This document shows positions 44,026 to 56,636 of a DNA stretch of 64,000 bases, piece after piece (the first letter of the stretch is position 1; every line of letters begins with the position of its first letter). A program made the translations under genes and the position numbers. The notes beneath the pieces were generated by a model that was given only the letters and a program-made list of their open reading frames with translations, had not been told where the DNA came from and ran no database searches. This DNA comes from Podocnemis expansa (taxonomy: Eukaryota > Chordata > Testudines > Podocnemididae), in contig ML681963.1 in assembly GCA_007922195.1 (NCBI GenBank), positions 60,427,711-60,491,710 of the forward strand, given 5' to 3'.

Positions 44026-47000
44026 CTTTAGGCAGTTTTTGTTTACTCTTAGCTGATCTAGGGGTATTTTACTTCCTTTGCCCTGTGAGAACTCCTAAGA
44101 AATGCATCTTTCTTCACTGGCTGGTGGCCCTGCCCACAGGGGAGGAGACGTTTTTAGGGCTGCTTCAACATCCTCCATGTTTGCTATGCTCGGCCAGGTG
44201 GAGTTTTCCTGACATAATTTGGTCTGTAAACCTGTGCACACAGACACTTGCACACACTTATGATCATGTCCATACTGTCAGCTACATAAATATAAATAAA
44301 GCTACTGAAATCTGGCCTTGCACAGTCACAAGGAGACTGTCTCAAGATGTAGGGTGAAGTGAACCCTGGCTCCATTGCAGCTCTGTTTTCAGGATATTTC
44401 TTACACACTGACACTACAGTAAAAGGTTTTTAACTAACTAGCTACATATTTTGTCCTAACTATTTTCCCTCTGCCAGTACCTGTCTGTCTGCTCTAACAT
44501 GCAACTCACTTTACTTCTTCCCAGAATACTGATCATCAACCATGTAGCTTACAAACCCTTCCCTTCCCTCCCCTACAGCGGTACTTCTGCTCTTGTCCAT
44601 GCACACAGACTCTAGCTCCCACTCATTTCCTGGCGGAATCAGTAACTCTGCTTCATGGCTGATGTCTAGTTTTTCACCAGTTGGTATCTTCCATCTTCTA
44701 ATACTTTGTTTAGTGTTAGACTATGCCTTATTCTTTGTTGTGATCCATCATCCCTTGTTATCCTAGTCCTTGACACCCCCTCCCACCAATACTTGGTGTA
44801 CCTTAATCCTGATTTATAGCAATTCTTTCTCTTTCATTACTGCACCTTCTGTGGGTCGAGCTTGGTCATTCTGGCTGGCTGTGGTGAGGTTCTGTGCCTA
44901 GAATGAAAAACACCAGGCTCTCATCTCTTAGGTCCAGGATTTGAGCATTGGTGCGAAGTAAGCAGCCACTGTACTAAACCACAATTCCATCCACACCATG
45001 TATCATTTGCTTTTACAGGTACTTGCCAGGTCTAGTTCTTTTTCATTGTGCTGATGCTGTAGCCAGGGTTTACTGTGATACTGATACTCCCTTGACCCAG
45101 AACCTGGCAGGGTGGTTTCCATTTGGAGGAGATAGTGATGGTTAGGTGTTTTTTTGAAAAGCCGGTCTGTGTGCATTCTTTGTTAATAATGTCCTGTTTC
45201 CATGTATACACAAAGAACAAACAGGAGGCAGTTTCCTTATTCAGTTTTTCATCCAACCCTGTGCCCTGAGCATTTCTCTCTTTGCTTCCTCTCAGGGTCA
45301 TTCTAGCTCTGCTTCTCTGGCTTTCCCCTGACTTTCTAGTTCCTTTCTCCCTCATACCTGCACAGATACACCTAATCCCACCAATCAAAGCTGCAAACCT
45401 TGCATTTTCAATCAACCCGTTATTCTTCCTGAGGAAGATTTTGCCCAGGCCTTCTCATGTGGCCCATCACCTTATATGATGGTTGCAGTTGTTTCATCTA
45501 ACTTACTGCATAAAGCAACTGAATTGTTCTTACATTTAGCTTGAAATAAAGGGGGGCTAGCAAGCCCATCAGCATCAGTGAGATGAGTTCTGTGGTTGCC
45601 CATAGATCAAAGAACTGCTTGATAGAAGGCACAACACCCTCTAGCACAGCAACACAATATGTTCTTGAGGGACTGACTTTAAACTTCTTGAGACTTCTTG
45701 TGTTAGTCTAGAAGATGCAGCTAATCTGGAGGCTTCCTTTGTAATGAACGGGAGACTGCCTAAGGATCTCAGGGTTTGGCTCAGTGGAAGGAGGAACCAA
45801 TACAGAAGGCAAGGCAAATCCATACACCGCTGCTCATGATGCTGGTGAGCTTGCCAGGGTACATGCTTTCCAAGCACAGGGCAGACACTCCTGAACTTAG
45901 TGTGTGTGTGTCTCTCCAGCTCAGGGAGAGAATCCAACAATATTTCACCCAAATGAGAAATGTTATTCTGCAGATTAAAGCCACGCAGCGCCTGGTTTTG
46001 TCTTTATTTATGCCTTTCTATTTCCTTCTCTGCTGACATGGGTGCACATGCCGGGAAGCACTGAAGGACATAATTGGCGTTGTGAAAAATTATTGGGAAG
46101 CCAGGACGTTCCCTTGCAGTGATCCCCCCCTTCTCTTTCCCATCTGTCACCATCTAATGTGACAAAGTTTTTATCGGGCATTGAGGCAGAGGAGATTAAA
46201 AGTAAATACTGCAATCAGGAAGCAGCTGGGGGGAAAATGTAACACATTTCACACTAAGCTGAACAGCTCATCAACATAGCCTTGTATATCTACAGTGGGA
46301 GGAAAAGGGGGAGGGAAAGCTGCAGGGAGATGGAAGCTCCTCCGTGGTGAGAGGCTGCAGGGAATTGTGATTTCCAGTACATGCAGGGCTCTCACATTCA
46401 GGCATGGATTTGTTTGGGGAAGAAGAAACTCCACAACAGTTCTTTTTCTTTCTTTCTTTCTTAGGGATTTGTAAAGCAATTTGTTTGCAGGCCCTGGTCT
46501 GTGCATTGAAGTTTGGGCCTCTAGGCTCCCCTTTCTGCTTTAGTGATGAATGAAGCTCCATGCTTGGACTCTGTCATAGGCTGCTGAGCATGAGAGGAGG
46601 GGTGACCCGCCACAGCTCATCTTGGAACAGGCAATCCCCTGGCACTAGTAGGCCAGGAAGGGGATGCACCAGGACAGGGTGCCCACCTCACCCCCCAGGG
46701 CACCTCACCCCCCCAAGGCAGGACTAGAAACCTCTCCCCTGATATACCTCTCACCCCCAATTTAAAAGGCACACCACAACCCCAGGACTTTGTGGTATGT
46801 CACTGCCCTGCCCACCTCCCACTCAGCTCTATGTAACACACCATGAAGCCTGAGCTAATCTAAACTCGTGACGCACAGTCACAAGCAACTCTAAAAGCAG
46901 CACTGGAGGATGGAGCTGAATGAGAGCCAGCATAAACTGGCACGGACAGGCAAGGTCTTTGACTGGTTAAGATGAACATCGTACACTCTGAAGTTTGGGA

Positions 47001-47593
47001 ATCACTGGCATAAAGCACCTTTACCCAAGGAACTCTTACTTAATGGTGGATGAATTTACATGTATGTCCCTCTGCTTGCTTGACAAAGTGACCAGGAGCA
47101 CCATGAAACTGAGATTTGGAGGTAGGAAGATAGAGAAGAAGGACATGAAGGGCAGAGATGGGGACTGGCAAAGGGTTAGTGTTAGACCCATTCTCTGTCT
47201 CATCTTACAGATGTAATAACTAAACTGTTTTGCTTAACAAAAGTGATTTGTTTGGGGCTTTTTGCATAAAGTTTGAGACAGTGTGTTGATGTTTTCTTCC
47301 TCTTTTGTCCCATGTTAGATATATGTGAACTCCATATTTCTGAAGGAGGCTGGATTGACAGCTCTAGGGGCTGTCAGAATCCTCTGTTTATCCCTAGGAT
47401 AATACAGCTTGTCCGGGGCACTGCAGACTTCCTAGACACACCGTCCCCAGCTAAAGGAACTCAATCCAGTGAAAGGGTGAAATAGATCATCCCAGGGAAA
47501 AGGAGTTCATTCTCTTAAATCCATTGAGTCTTTGGCTTTTTTGCAAATGCGTAGGAGGACAAAATTACTGGCACTTGTCCTGATAGTTTACAT
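44026..47593. other. No gene; MIR-like patch and possible conserved non-coding stretch
   Basis: Near 44880-44998 a minus-strand tRNA-like head (TTGTGGTTTAGTACAGTGGC) suggests a MIR. A TTTC microsatellite lies at 46441-46464. A single hAT-like terminus (GTTTGGGAATCACTG, ending 47007) has no partner that I found. The stretch 45960-46250 is discussed in the findings. Confidence 0.4.
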
Positions 47594-48166
47594 CAGGGGT
47601 CTCAAACACATGGCCTGTGGGCCACATGTGGCCCTAAAGCTATTTCCTGCAGCCTGTGGTGACACAGCCATGACTGATATTTGCAATATCATTGTATGGA
47701 AAGGTTTCAGTGGTGCGGCCCTTGGGCTACTGTACTAATCTTCATGCGGCCCTCAACCTATGTTCCCTCTAAGCTGTGCGCATGTGCGTGCGCACACAGG
47801 TTGTGAAACCCATGCAAACAACAAAATAGAGAGTGCACAAGAAAATTCAACAGTGCTAATATTTTTATGCTACTTTAAGAAGGTGATTTCAAGTAGCTTG
47901 TTTCAAATAAGGTTTTGTAATTTATAAAATCATTTCCATCACCATATCAAAATAAAAGTTAGACATTATTTGCATCATACACACTTACTTCGTTGCACTC
48001 ACAAGTTTGATCACTCCCACTGGAGTGCACACAAATTTGGACACTGGTTCCAAAAATTTGCACAAAAGAAATTTTTTTCACACACAGCCTATGAAAAATT
48101 AGAGGGAACACTGCCTTCAACTAGTCCTCATGCAGCCCTTGTGGTGATTTAAGTTTGAGACCCCTG
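47594..48166. mobile_element. hAT element, CAGGGGTCTCAAAC family, copy 2, exact duplication
   Basis: The ends are CAGGGGTCTCAAACACATGG and AAGTTTGAGACCCCTG. GTTTACAT lies on both sides (47586-47593 and 48167-48174). It is split by a second hAT at 47758-48113; without that, the body is about 210 bp. It is homologous to 30714-31291. Confidence 0.93.
47758..48113. mobile_element. Nested hAT, CAGTGTTCCCTCTAAGCTG family, AT-rich copy
   Basis: It begins CTATGTTCCCTCTAAGCTG and ends AAAAATTAGAGGGAACACTG. Flanks CCCTCAAC and CCTTCAAC match at 7 of 8. The AT-rich body differs from the GC-rich 9126-9655 member, although both share the same ends. Confidence 0.9.
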
Positions 48167-48437
48167 GTTTACATGGAGCAGTCACCTGTCTTGCTAGGAA
48201 CTAGACTAGACACAGCACCACTAATTAATTTGATGATGTTTCCCTATCACCTGCTCTGCAATCTTGAAGACATTTTCCATTTTTGCAAGTGCAAATCCTA
48301 TCAACCACATGCTGAAAAGCCAAATCTGTCATTGTCTCTTTGTGTGACACACCATTTACTGTGTTTGGTAGCTGCCAGGATTTCTGAAAATAGGGAACTT
48401 GTTTAACTTCTAGTCTGTGGTAGTCTCTGTGTGAGAT

Positions 48438-48500
48438 GGGATGCAAGGAGTCCTGTGGCACTTTTAAAGACTAACAAATTTATTTATCAAATGAGAGTGT
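48438..48500 (+). repeat. Foldback SINE-like repeat, short fragment
   Basis: AAGGAGTCCTGTGGCACTTT and TAAAGACTAACAAATTTATT match the left arm of the repeat at 54136-54317. The head and right arm are absent. Confidence 0.7.
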
Positions 48501-49204
48501 TATGAATTGGAGAGCTCCCTTATTTTCTGCTAATTAGTAGTGTGCGTTCCCGACTCTGTTATAGAGCCGAATAAAGCAGCCTGTTCCCAGCCTGCAGTAG
48601 TATATGTGAGCATGTTTCCTGTGCATTTTAAAAATAATTGTTTCTTTATTTGTTTGTGAGACATCTTGTATGTTTTGTATGCTCCACAAAATAATTATAC
48701 GTAAGACTAGTAAGCCACCTCTGCTGAGGGTTACCAGACACTTCCCACTTAAAACCATGTTTTCAGTTGCTTTTTATTTTGCTAAATTTAAACTGAAATA
48801 TTCCATGCTGCATGTGTGCCTCTGGCTGAATTTTTATGTAAAGTTTCAGCTAAAACAGTTCAGCTTTTTCAGAGAATAAGATTAGAGGAAAAATACATTG
48901 TTTCCCTGTGTTAGGAAAATTCTTACAAGGCTTTTATTGCAAAGCTCAATCTAAAGCCTCCATGCATTTGAAATTGGCAAGAGGTTTACGATGCACTCAG
49001 GGATATTCCATTTAACATTCCTAAGAAAATTCACCCACATCTGCTCAAGTTATAAGCCTCTGAAAATATCTGGTTGCATGCAGTCAATAGTGCCTCATTG
49101 GAGTTTGGGAGCTAAACTTTCTGACGAACTTATGTGCATTGAGCATGCTTCAACCTCTTGCAGCATCTGTGTGCATGCTGCCCAGCACATGTGTTTTACT
49201 CATA

Positions 49205-50339
49205 GGCTATGTCCACATGCAGGGTGTTGTTTCGGAATAGGTTATTTTGAAACAAGTCGTTTTGAAATAAAGCCCTTATTTCGAAATGACTTAATTTGAA
49301 ATAACCATAAAACCAATTGGAAGGGGGAATCAAAATAGCATGTCCACACAGTGGACTTGCTATTTTGAGTTAGGGGAAGGGCACCCTGGGAGGTGTGCTA
49401 ACCGTTGCGGGCCATGTTGCCACCAGCGGGGGGGGGGGGNNNNNNNNNNNNNNNNNNNNNNNNNNNNNNNNNNNNNNNNNNNNNNNNNNNNNNNNNNNNN
49501 NNNNNNNNNNNNNNNNNNNNNNNNNNNNNNNNNNNNNNNNNNNNNNNNNNNNNNNNNNNNNNNNNNNNNNNNNNNNNNNNNNNNNNNNNNNNNNNNNNNN
49601 NNNNNNNNNNNNNNNNNNNNNNNNNNNNNNNNNNNNNNNNNNNNNNNNNNNNNNNNNNNNNNNNNNNNNNNNNNNNNNNNNNNNNNNNNNNNNNNNNNNN
49701 NNNNNNNNNNNNNNNNNNNNNNNNNNNNNNNNNNNNNNNNNNNNNNNNNNNNNNNNNNNNNNNNNNNNNNNNNNNNNNNNNNNNNNNNNNNNNNNNNNNN
49801 NNNNNNNNNNNNNNNNNNNNNNNNNNNNNNNNNNNNNNNCAGGGGGAAGAGCTGGGCGCCCCCGGACCCCAAGGTGGGGCTTGGGGGCAGCCTTGGTGGC
49901 AGGGTGAGCTGCCGGGGCAGCGGCTCATCCCATGTGGGTTGCAGCCCCCCTAACCAGGTGGTGGGGTGAGCCCCCTTTGCCGGCCGCAGGACACCCCTCA
50001 GCACCCCGGCCAGGGTGCTGAGGGTTCCCTGGCCAGGGTGCTGAGGGGGTGGCCCTTGCTCCCAGGGTGCTAAGCACCCTGGGATGAAGGTCAAATGTTG
50101 TTTTGGAACAGTTTTTTTCTGAAACAACATGTTCCAACAGCGTTATTTTGAAACCACTGGTTTCGAAATAACCATCGTGTCTAAACGGATAAGGTTTAAG
50201 CCGTTTCGAAATGATGGCTCTTGTTTTGAAACAATGGAGCCCATTGTTTTGAAACAAGAGTATGTCTTGTGGACATGCTGGTTCTTATTTCGAAGCAACC
50301 TCTGTTGTTTCGAAATAAGAATCCTGTGTGGACATACCC
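49205..50339. mobile_element. PIF/Harbinger non-autonomous derivative (contains assembly gap)
   Basis: The ends are GGCTATGTCCACATGCAGG and TCCTGTGTGGACATACCC (inverted). Both sides carry TTTCGAAATAA-type arrays (49230-49310; 50100-50320). The left 230 bases align, inverted, with 2520-2757 of the autonomous element, including TAGCATGTCCACACAGTGG and the adjacent GGGAGGTGTG text. The centre is GC-rich and partly missing. No transposase is visible outside the gap. Confidence 0.85.
49440..49839. other. Assembly gap (400 N)
   Basis: A run of 400 N preceded by poly-G and lying within the GC-rich centre of a transposon. The round length suggests that the true size is unknown. Open frames that cross it are meaningless. 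Confidence 1.
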
Positions 50340-52528
50340 ACAGTAACTGGGTGGGTATGCTCCACCATGCTCCTGTAGATGCTAAGTAGGACTTTCTACC
50401 ACTTAATCTCACAGGAATGTTGTGAAGATAAATTCACTAATGTTTGTAAAGCATTCACATGCTGTGGTAGAACCAGCTGGAAGGAAATTAATATTTTTAT
50501 ATTCAGGGCAAGGTTTGGCTTGTGTGCGTTTTAAATGAGTCATAGGGCTGCACACTTAATGAGGAGGATAAAAAGAAATGTTCAGTAACTCCCCATTCAC
50601 TGAGTGAGTCAGGGGTCCTAGGGAAAAATAGCTTGTGATTATGCAATTTAAAGACAGTATCATGATGCATATGCATAGCAGTACTGAATTAAGATTGCAT
50701 GGACAATCTTAATTCTGGCATTTCCTAATTTGTTGAGTTTGCAGGCTTAATACTCTTCTGGTGTAAGTTCGTTTATATGGTTTTTTTTTTTTTAAAGAAG
50801 TTCCGTGGTGTTCAGTTACAACTAAACATTGCCCAAGGTCTTAAACAAGTGACTATTTTTCCCCCTCTGTGTTTTTTATTTCTGAGCCATGTTATAAATA
50901 AAGAAACAAAGAGGTTTTACATAACATAGATTGAAACAGAAAAAGCCAAGACTGGGCCATGCAATGATCGAATCTTGTAGCTACAGCCAGGGTATGGACC
51001 TCTGCCTCACAGGGACTCCTACATTCCAGTAGCTGTTCTAAGATTTCTTTGAGTGTCTGAGTGAACCTTCAGTCCCCAGCCTGGCTTCATTATGGTTATG
51101 ATATGTTTGTGGGAAATTTGCACAAAAAGTTAACCCTTTGCCTGCTGGGATGCAGATAGGGCTCTGCATGCTACTGAATCTGTTGCTTTATATCTGCCAA
51201 GTTAGGCTCTCTGAGTCCATCCACATTTTCCATGTGATCTGCCTCTTTTTTTTAATGCACTTAGAATTGGATAGGACTCAGAATTTGATATGGTCCTTCA
51301 GCTGTCCTTACCAATACAGCTACTGTAATTTTCAAGACATTTTGCATTTTCAGCCTCCTTTTCAGTCTCTGTTTTAGCTTAGCTTTTCCTCCTCCTCCAT
51401 CCCATAGCAATGATAAACTTGGCAACAGTCTGTATATATAATAAATCAGAAGGATTATGTTCCATGTTTATACCCTGTGCCCATCACTATGGTATCTGAG
51501 CATGGTCTCAATAGCAGATGAGGGAGGAAAACATATTCTAGGAACCACTTGGGCCCCAACATTCAGTTTAAAACAGTGGGTCAATTCCTTTTATCTCATT
51601 GTGCATCTGGAAGCTATTGCTCCTTGGTCATAATTGAAATCAGTTGGGTTTTCTTAGCCTGACCCCAGGAGATATTTGTACACCACACAAGAATTGCACA
51701 ACTTCAAGACCATCTGTGATCAAAGGTCTGGTACAGCAGTAGATGCAGTAGACCAGATACAGTGGCAAAGTTGCAGATAGGCAGCTTGAATAGTGCACAT
51801 CCATGTCATGCCTGGCATTAACCAAATACTAGCAACTCCTCACCCTTCCTAGCACCAAATTCAATTTGAGTTTTTCAAATTAATGAAGCAGGGGCACTTT
51901 TATTCCGATACAGATATTTGATTGAATAGCTGGGAATACGTAAAACTACTGACAAGGTCAGCTGGATTTTCTGTAAGTGATGAGCCCCTCTATCAAGTCA
52001 TTCATCCCTCAGTTCAGTGGAAGAAATTGTTTATTGCTTCTGTTTCTAAAGGTCTGTTTCTGAGAAGAGCTTTGGTTAGTTGTTAAATTCACCAGCTGGT
52101 GTTGTCTAACAATCATTTGAAGCTTCAGACACCTTGGGTAATATATTGTCACTATACTGTTACTCCTTTGCCAAGAGCTAGCCAGATTTGGAGCCTTGTG
52201 AATCAGTTTCCTATATGGAGAGAAAAGTTGTTGATGTGGAATCAGGTATTCCCACAGTGTCTTTTGTTATTCAACAAAAATGCACATTCCTGATCAGTGT
52301 TTCCCTCAGGGACTGAAATTGGGGATGGGGGTGGGGAGGGAGTTGAATTTACAGTGGGGTGTGAGGGTCAATGAGGTGTTAAATTGTGGAGGTGAGAGGG
52401 GGACTGTATGGTACCACAGTAAAAACTGAAGAGTTTTGTGACTATTTTATTAGATGATGACACAGAGTTGGTTCCTTAAGCTTTCTATTAAGCACTATAT
52501 TTGTCCTTCTGAGTTTTTTGTTTTACAA
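50340..52528. other. No recognised feature
   Basis: AT-rich sequence without recognisable repeat ends or coding motifs. Confidence 0.4.
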
Positions 52529-53495
52529 AGGGATCTTACAAAACTAGATGACTGAGCAACAAATAGTAGATGAAATTCGATGTTGATAAACACAAGGTAA
52601 TGCAAATTTGACAACAGAATCCCAACTGTACATATAAAATGATGGGATTTAACTTAGCTGTTGCCACTGGAGAAAGAGATGTTGGAGTCCATTGTGGATA
52701 GTTCTCTGAAAAATTTTGTTCACTGTGCAGTGGCAGGCACAAAAGCTAATTGCATATTAGGAACCATCTGGAAAGGGATTAGATAATAAATCAGAAAATA
52801 TTATAATGCCACTATATAAATCCATGTTACTCTCACATCTTGAATACTGCATGCAGATTTGGTTGCCCCATGTCAAAAAATGTATATTGGAATTGGGAAA
52901 GGTACAGAGAAAGGCAGCTCAAATGATTAGGGGTAACACACAGTTTCCATCCAAGGAGAGCTTAATAAAACTGGGACTTTTTAGCTTGGAAAAGAAATGA
53001 CTAAGGGACATTATGATGGAAGTCTGTAAAATCTTGACTGCTATGGAGAAAGCGAATAAGGAAATGCTATTTAATACTTCACATAACCCAAGAATTAGGT
53101 GTCCCCCAGTGAAATTAATTGGCATTAGGTTTAAAACAAACAAAAGGAAGTATTTCTTTCCATAACATACAGTCAACCCATTTATCTCTTTGCTAGGGGA
53201 TGTTGTAAAGGCCAAGACTATAACAAGATTCAAAAAAGAATTAGATAATTTTATGGAGAATAGGTCCATCAGTGGTATTAACTGGGATGGATGCAACACC
53301 ACACTTTGAAATGTTCCTATTCTCCTTTTGTCAGCAGCTGGGATTGGATGACAGGAGATGGATAGTTTAATGATGGCCTGTTCTGTTCATTTCCTATGAA
53401 GCACCTGGCATTGGCCACTGTCAGAAGACAGGATAAGGTGCTAGATGGAGATTGGTCTGACCCAGTAAAGCCTTTTGCATGCTTTTATGTACCGT
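52529..53495 (+). mobile_element. CR1 LINE 3' fragment
   Basis: It starts in the RT thumb (GGGATCTTACAAAACTAGAT). It encodes PLYKSMLLSHLEYCMQIWLP near 52806-52865 and SLIKLGLFSLEKK at 52960-52997, typical of the CR1 C-terminus. The 3' region follows (GGCATTGGCCACTGTCAGAA) to near 53495. 5' truncated, with scattered frameshifts. It is the closest relative of the 5170-6950 copy in this window. Confidence 0.88.
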
Positions 53496-54135
53496 TAATT
53501 AAAACATACAAATGTTTAGTAAAGAAACTCTCCAAGATAATAACCTCTCAAGATAGTGAAGATGTGAGATAACGACATTGGCAAATAAAGCATTTTTAAA
53601 ACCTTGGCCTACTAGGAAACATTTATATAAGTTTCCCACTCACGAATCTAGCATTCTGGAGCAAAGTGACTAAAACAAAGTCCAACAAGCAATGTTCTTT
53701 AACGTACCCCTTCCTTCTCCTGCCACCACACCCCACTAGCCATGGGAGGCCCACAGTTCAGAGGTGCTTTCACATGAGCTAACCCCCCATGCTGGAGAAG
53801 AAGAAGAAAGAAGGCACCTTTCTTGTTCCTCCAGCTGCTTGCCATTCATTATGGTCACTATTGTTGGTCATCCTGTTCACTCCATCACTTTTATGGATGG
53901 TCTCTTACACCATCTCCTTCTGCCACCAGCCACCTCCACTGTGCCCTGACCTCTGGGAGGAGGTCTCTGAGGTTCCACAGCTCTCAAATTTCCTATCTTA
54001 GTGGGGGACTTATGATACAGGCTGGCAGTCTCTCCACAAAAACACTGTGCAAAGGACAGAAACACTGTGACTGTCTCACAGCACCACTAACCACGAGCAC
54101 TTAGACCTGATTATCAGTGATTTCAGCTATAATGA
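53496..54135. other. Unclassified sequence
   Basis: Overlapping plus-strand open frames at 53764-54104 are pyrimidine-rich and show no domain. I see no repeat termini, but they could be part of an old LINE. Confidence 0.3.
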
Positions 54136-54317
54136 CAAGTTCCAAAGGGGTAGGCATGTTAGTCTAGTTCAGCAAAACAAACAAGGAGTCCTGTGGCAGT
54201 TTTAAAGATTAACAAATTTATTTATCACATGAGTTTCTGTGGGAGAAAATCCCACTTTGTCAGAAGCTCCTGTGATAAATATGTCAGTCTTTAAAATGCC
54301 ACCAGATGCCTTGTTTG
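54136..54317 (+). repeat. Foldback SINE-like repeat with exact 14-bp duplication
   Basis: TTCAGCTATAATGA flanks it on both sides (54122-54135 and 54318-54331). A head of about 35 bases (TCCAAAGGGGTAGGCATG...) precedes two arms that are inverted copies of each other: CAAACAAGGAGTCCTGTGGC... and its imperfect complement ending CCTTGTTTG. A long exact duplication is typical of LINE-driven insertion, whereas the foldback shape is typical of DNA MITEs. The family class is not known to me. Confidence 0.8.
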
Positions 54318-54709
54318 TTCAGCTATAATGATCACTTAAAATAATAAAAGACTCTATATGGAGCCTAACTAAGAGCTACAAGCACTCTCTGACCAGCCCA
54401 ACTCTTGTAAAAGATAGAGCTGATTACTAATGCTTGTAACTTTTAAGCAGAATCGACACTATCAAGCAAAACACCTGTCCCCTCCTCACCCCCACCTCTC
54501 TCTCAACTGAGAATGGATCTGGCATCAGAACCCCCTGCTTAGTGAGTTCAGTTCAGTCATTCCAACCAATGACTAAACTGGTAACACTTTGTTACTAGCT
54601 GACAACTGGGGAGAGGGGTGTTGGAAAGTTCAGGGAAGGGGTCTTGGTGGGGGTGTAGTGAAATCCCTGTTCCTGATTCTTTGAATAGGGGTGGTAGCAA
54701 ATGGCAACA

Positions 54710-55234
54710 CAGGGGTTCTCAAACTGGGGGGTCATGACTCCTCAGTGGCAGGACCAGCTCAAAGGGCTCTGGCACCCTGAGCTGGCTTTTGCTGGGCCTC
54801 CCTAAGGGGGCCTGGCTTGACCTGTCCCCAGGGCAGGAAACAGCTGGCCCAGGAACAGAGCAGGCCAGCCCATGGGGTGGACTGTGCTCTCCCACCCCTT
54901 CCCTGGACTGGCTGTTCTGCCCAAGGGTGGGGAAGGCCAGCCCAGAGGCAGGGCAAGAGAGCGGAGTCTGCCCCGTGGGCTGGCACGCTCCATCCCCATG
55001 GGTAGAGTGGCTGGCTCAGGAAGGGTTGGGAGTGTGGGCCTGCTCTGCCCCTGGCGCTGAACCAGGGCCTCATTGGCTCATGGCTAGAGCTGGCCCTGCT
55101 CAGTGGTCAGGGGTGTTATGAGCTGTCAATCCCTATGCATTCTTGGAAGAGTTTCATGGCATAGAGGGAGGAGTTATAATAGCCTGAAATATTTTCAAAT
55201 GGTGACCCAGCAAAAAAGAAGTTGATAACCTATG
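54710..55234. mobile_element. Probable hAT element, CAGGGGTTCTCAAAC type
   Basis: It begins CAGGGGTTCTCAAACTGG. The presumed right end GTTGATAACCTATG is a decayed complement. The flanks do not match. The GC-rich interior (54780-55100) gives spurious open frames on both strands. Confidence 0.55.
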
Positions 55235-55334
55235 CTCTAGCAGAAAGTTCAATTAAGGCACCTCTGCCCTGTCTCCAGGAACACTAGGTACTCTCTAGCT
55301 ATCTAGGGCATCAAACAAGTCTTGCTCTGACGAC

Positions 55335-56339
55335 CAGGGATTAAAGTGGGCTGGAACGTGGGGGAATGCTGTTTCGGGGCCTACAAGTTTTCAGGGTCCA
55401 GCATTCCTGGCCCCCTAAAAATAGAAAATGGCGTGGAATGCTGTGTTCTGGGGCCCACCATTTAAAAATAGCGGGCCCCAGAACGCAATGTTCTGGTTCC
55501 ATTTTCTATTTTTGGGGGCCCAAACACTGCATCCCTAAAAATAGCAGTCCCCAGAATGGCATTCTACCCCATTCCAGCAGGCAGAGTGGAGGGGACATCC
55601 CCAGCCCCCCTTTCCATGTGCAGACTGCACTTGGAGGCAGAAGCCTCCAAGCACAGCCTGCAGGCTGCACGGTCTCCCAGCCCGTGCTGAGGCAGCCCGG
55701 CTTGCACTGGGGGGGGGGGTATTGGGGGCACCTGAGCTGGGGATGGGCACTGGGGACAAGGGATGGATTTTGGGGGCAGGTATTGGAGGCTGGGGGTGGA
55801 TTTTGGGTACAGGGGAATGTGTATTGGGGGTAGTAGTTGGGGTACGTGAGGGGGGCCTGAAGCTGGTGAGGGGCCTGGAAATTTGGGAGGGTTCTGGGAC
55901 CGCCAAATTATACTTTAACCCATCAGGTTGGCAGAGAAGCAGCCAGACAGGGGCCAAAGACAGTAGCTGGGATGGGGGTAAGGTGTTCGGGGGGCAGGAG
56001 CTGGGGTAGAGGGCTGGCCTGTGGGGGGCAGGAGCTGGGGTAGAGGAAGGCATTTGGGTGGGCAGGAGCTGGGGTGGGGGGCTGGTGTTTGGGGAGCAGG
56101 AGCTGGGTTGGGGGGCTGGCGTTTGGGGAGCAGGAGCTGGGGTGTGGGTTAGGTGGGTGGAGGGCTGGCGTTTGGGGGCCAGGAGCTAGGGTGTAGGAGG
56201 GGGACCTGGACATGCAGGAGGGGGGCCCACCCATGTGGGAGGGGTGCCCATATGTGTAGGAAGGGGCACACCCATGCGGGAAGGGGGCCCGCCCGATTAG
56301 GAGGGTTCTAGGGCCCACCAAATTATACTTTAACCCCTG
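55335..56339. mobile_element. hAT element, CAGGGGTTAAAG family, copy 3, inverted
   Basis: It begins CAGGGATTAAAGTGGG and ends AAATTATACTTTAACCCCTG. Flanks CTGACGAC and CTGATGAC match at 7 of 8. As in copy 1, the terminal sequence recurs internally (AAATTATACTTTAACCC near 55905). CCCTAAAAATAG and GGAATG/CATTCC units fill 55350-55580, and a GGGGCAGGAGCTGGG imperfect tandem array fills about 55990-56180. Confidence 0.9.
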
Positions 56340-56636
56340 CTGATGACCATGCTCTCTGCCCCTCTTCTTATAGCCTGGATTGCACCTACGATGTAGGCTG
56401 ACCTAGCAGCATTGTGCAGGAGTATGAAAAATTCACTTTCCTAAGAGACGGAAATAAACTGACCCAACCTTTGCTATACCCACAGCTAGGCTGAGGTAAG
56501 AATTCTTCCATCGATTTAGCTATCACTGCTCAAAAGTGTGGATAAACTACTGAGATGAAAAACCCCTTATATCACTGTAGCAGGTGTCTGTGTTGCTGTA
56601 GCATAGTTGCACCTGTGCTGTTGTGCCACTTGTAAT

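Noticed and set aside
49340..50130. Long open frames of up to 256 codons
   Set aside because: They cross 400 N bases, which contain no readable stops.
54759..55121. Overlapping open frames on both strands
   Set aside because: Interior of a probable hAT; repetitive Trp/Gly/Pro-rich translations without domain.
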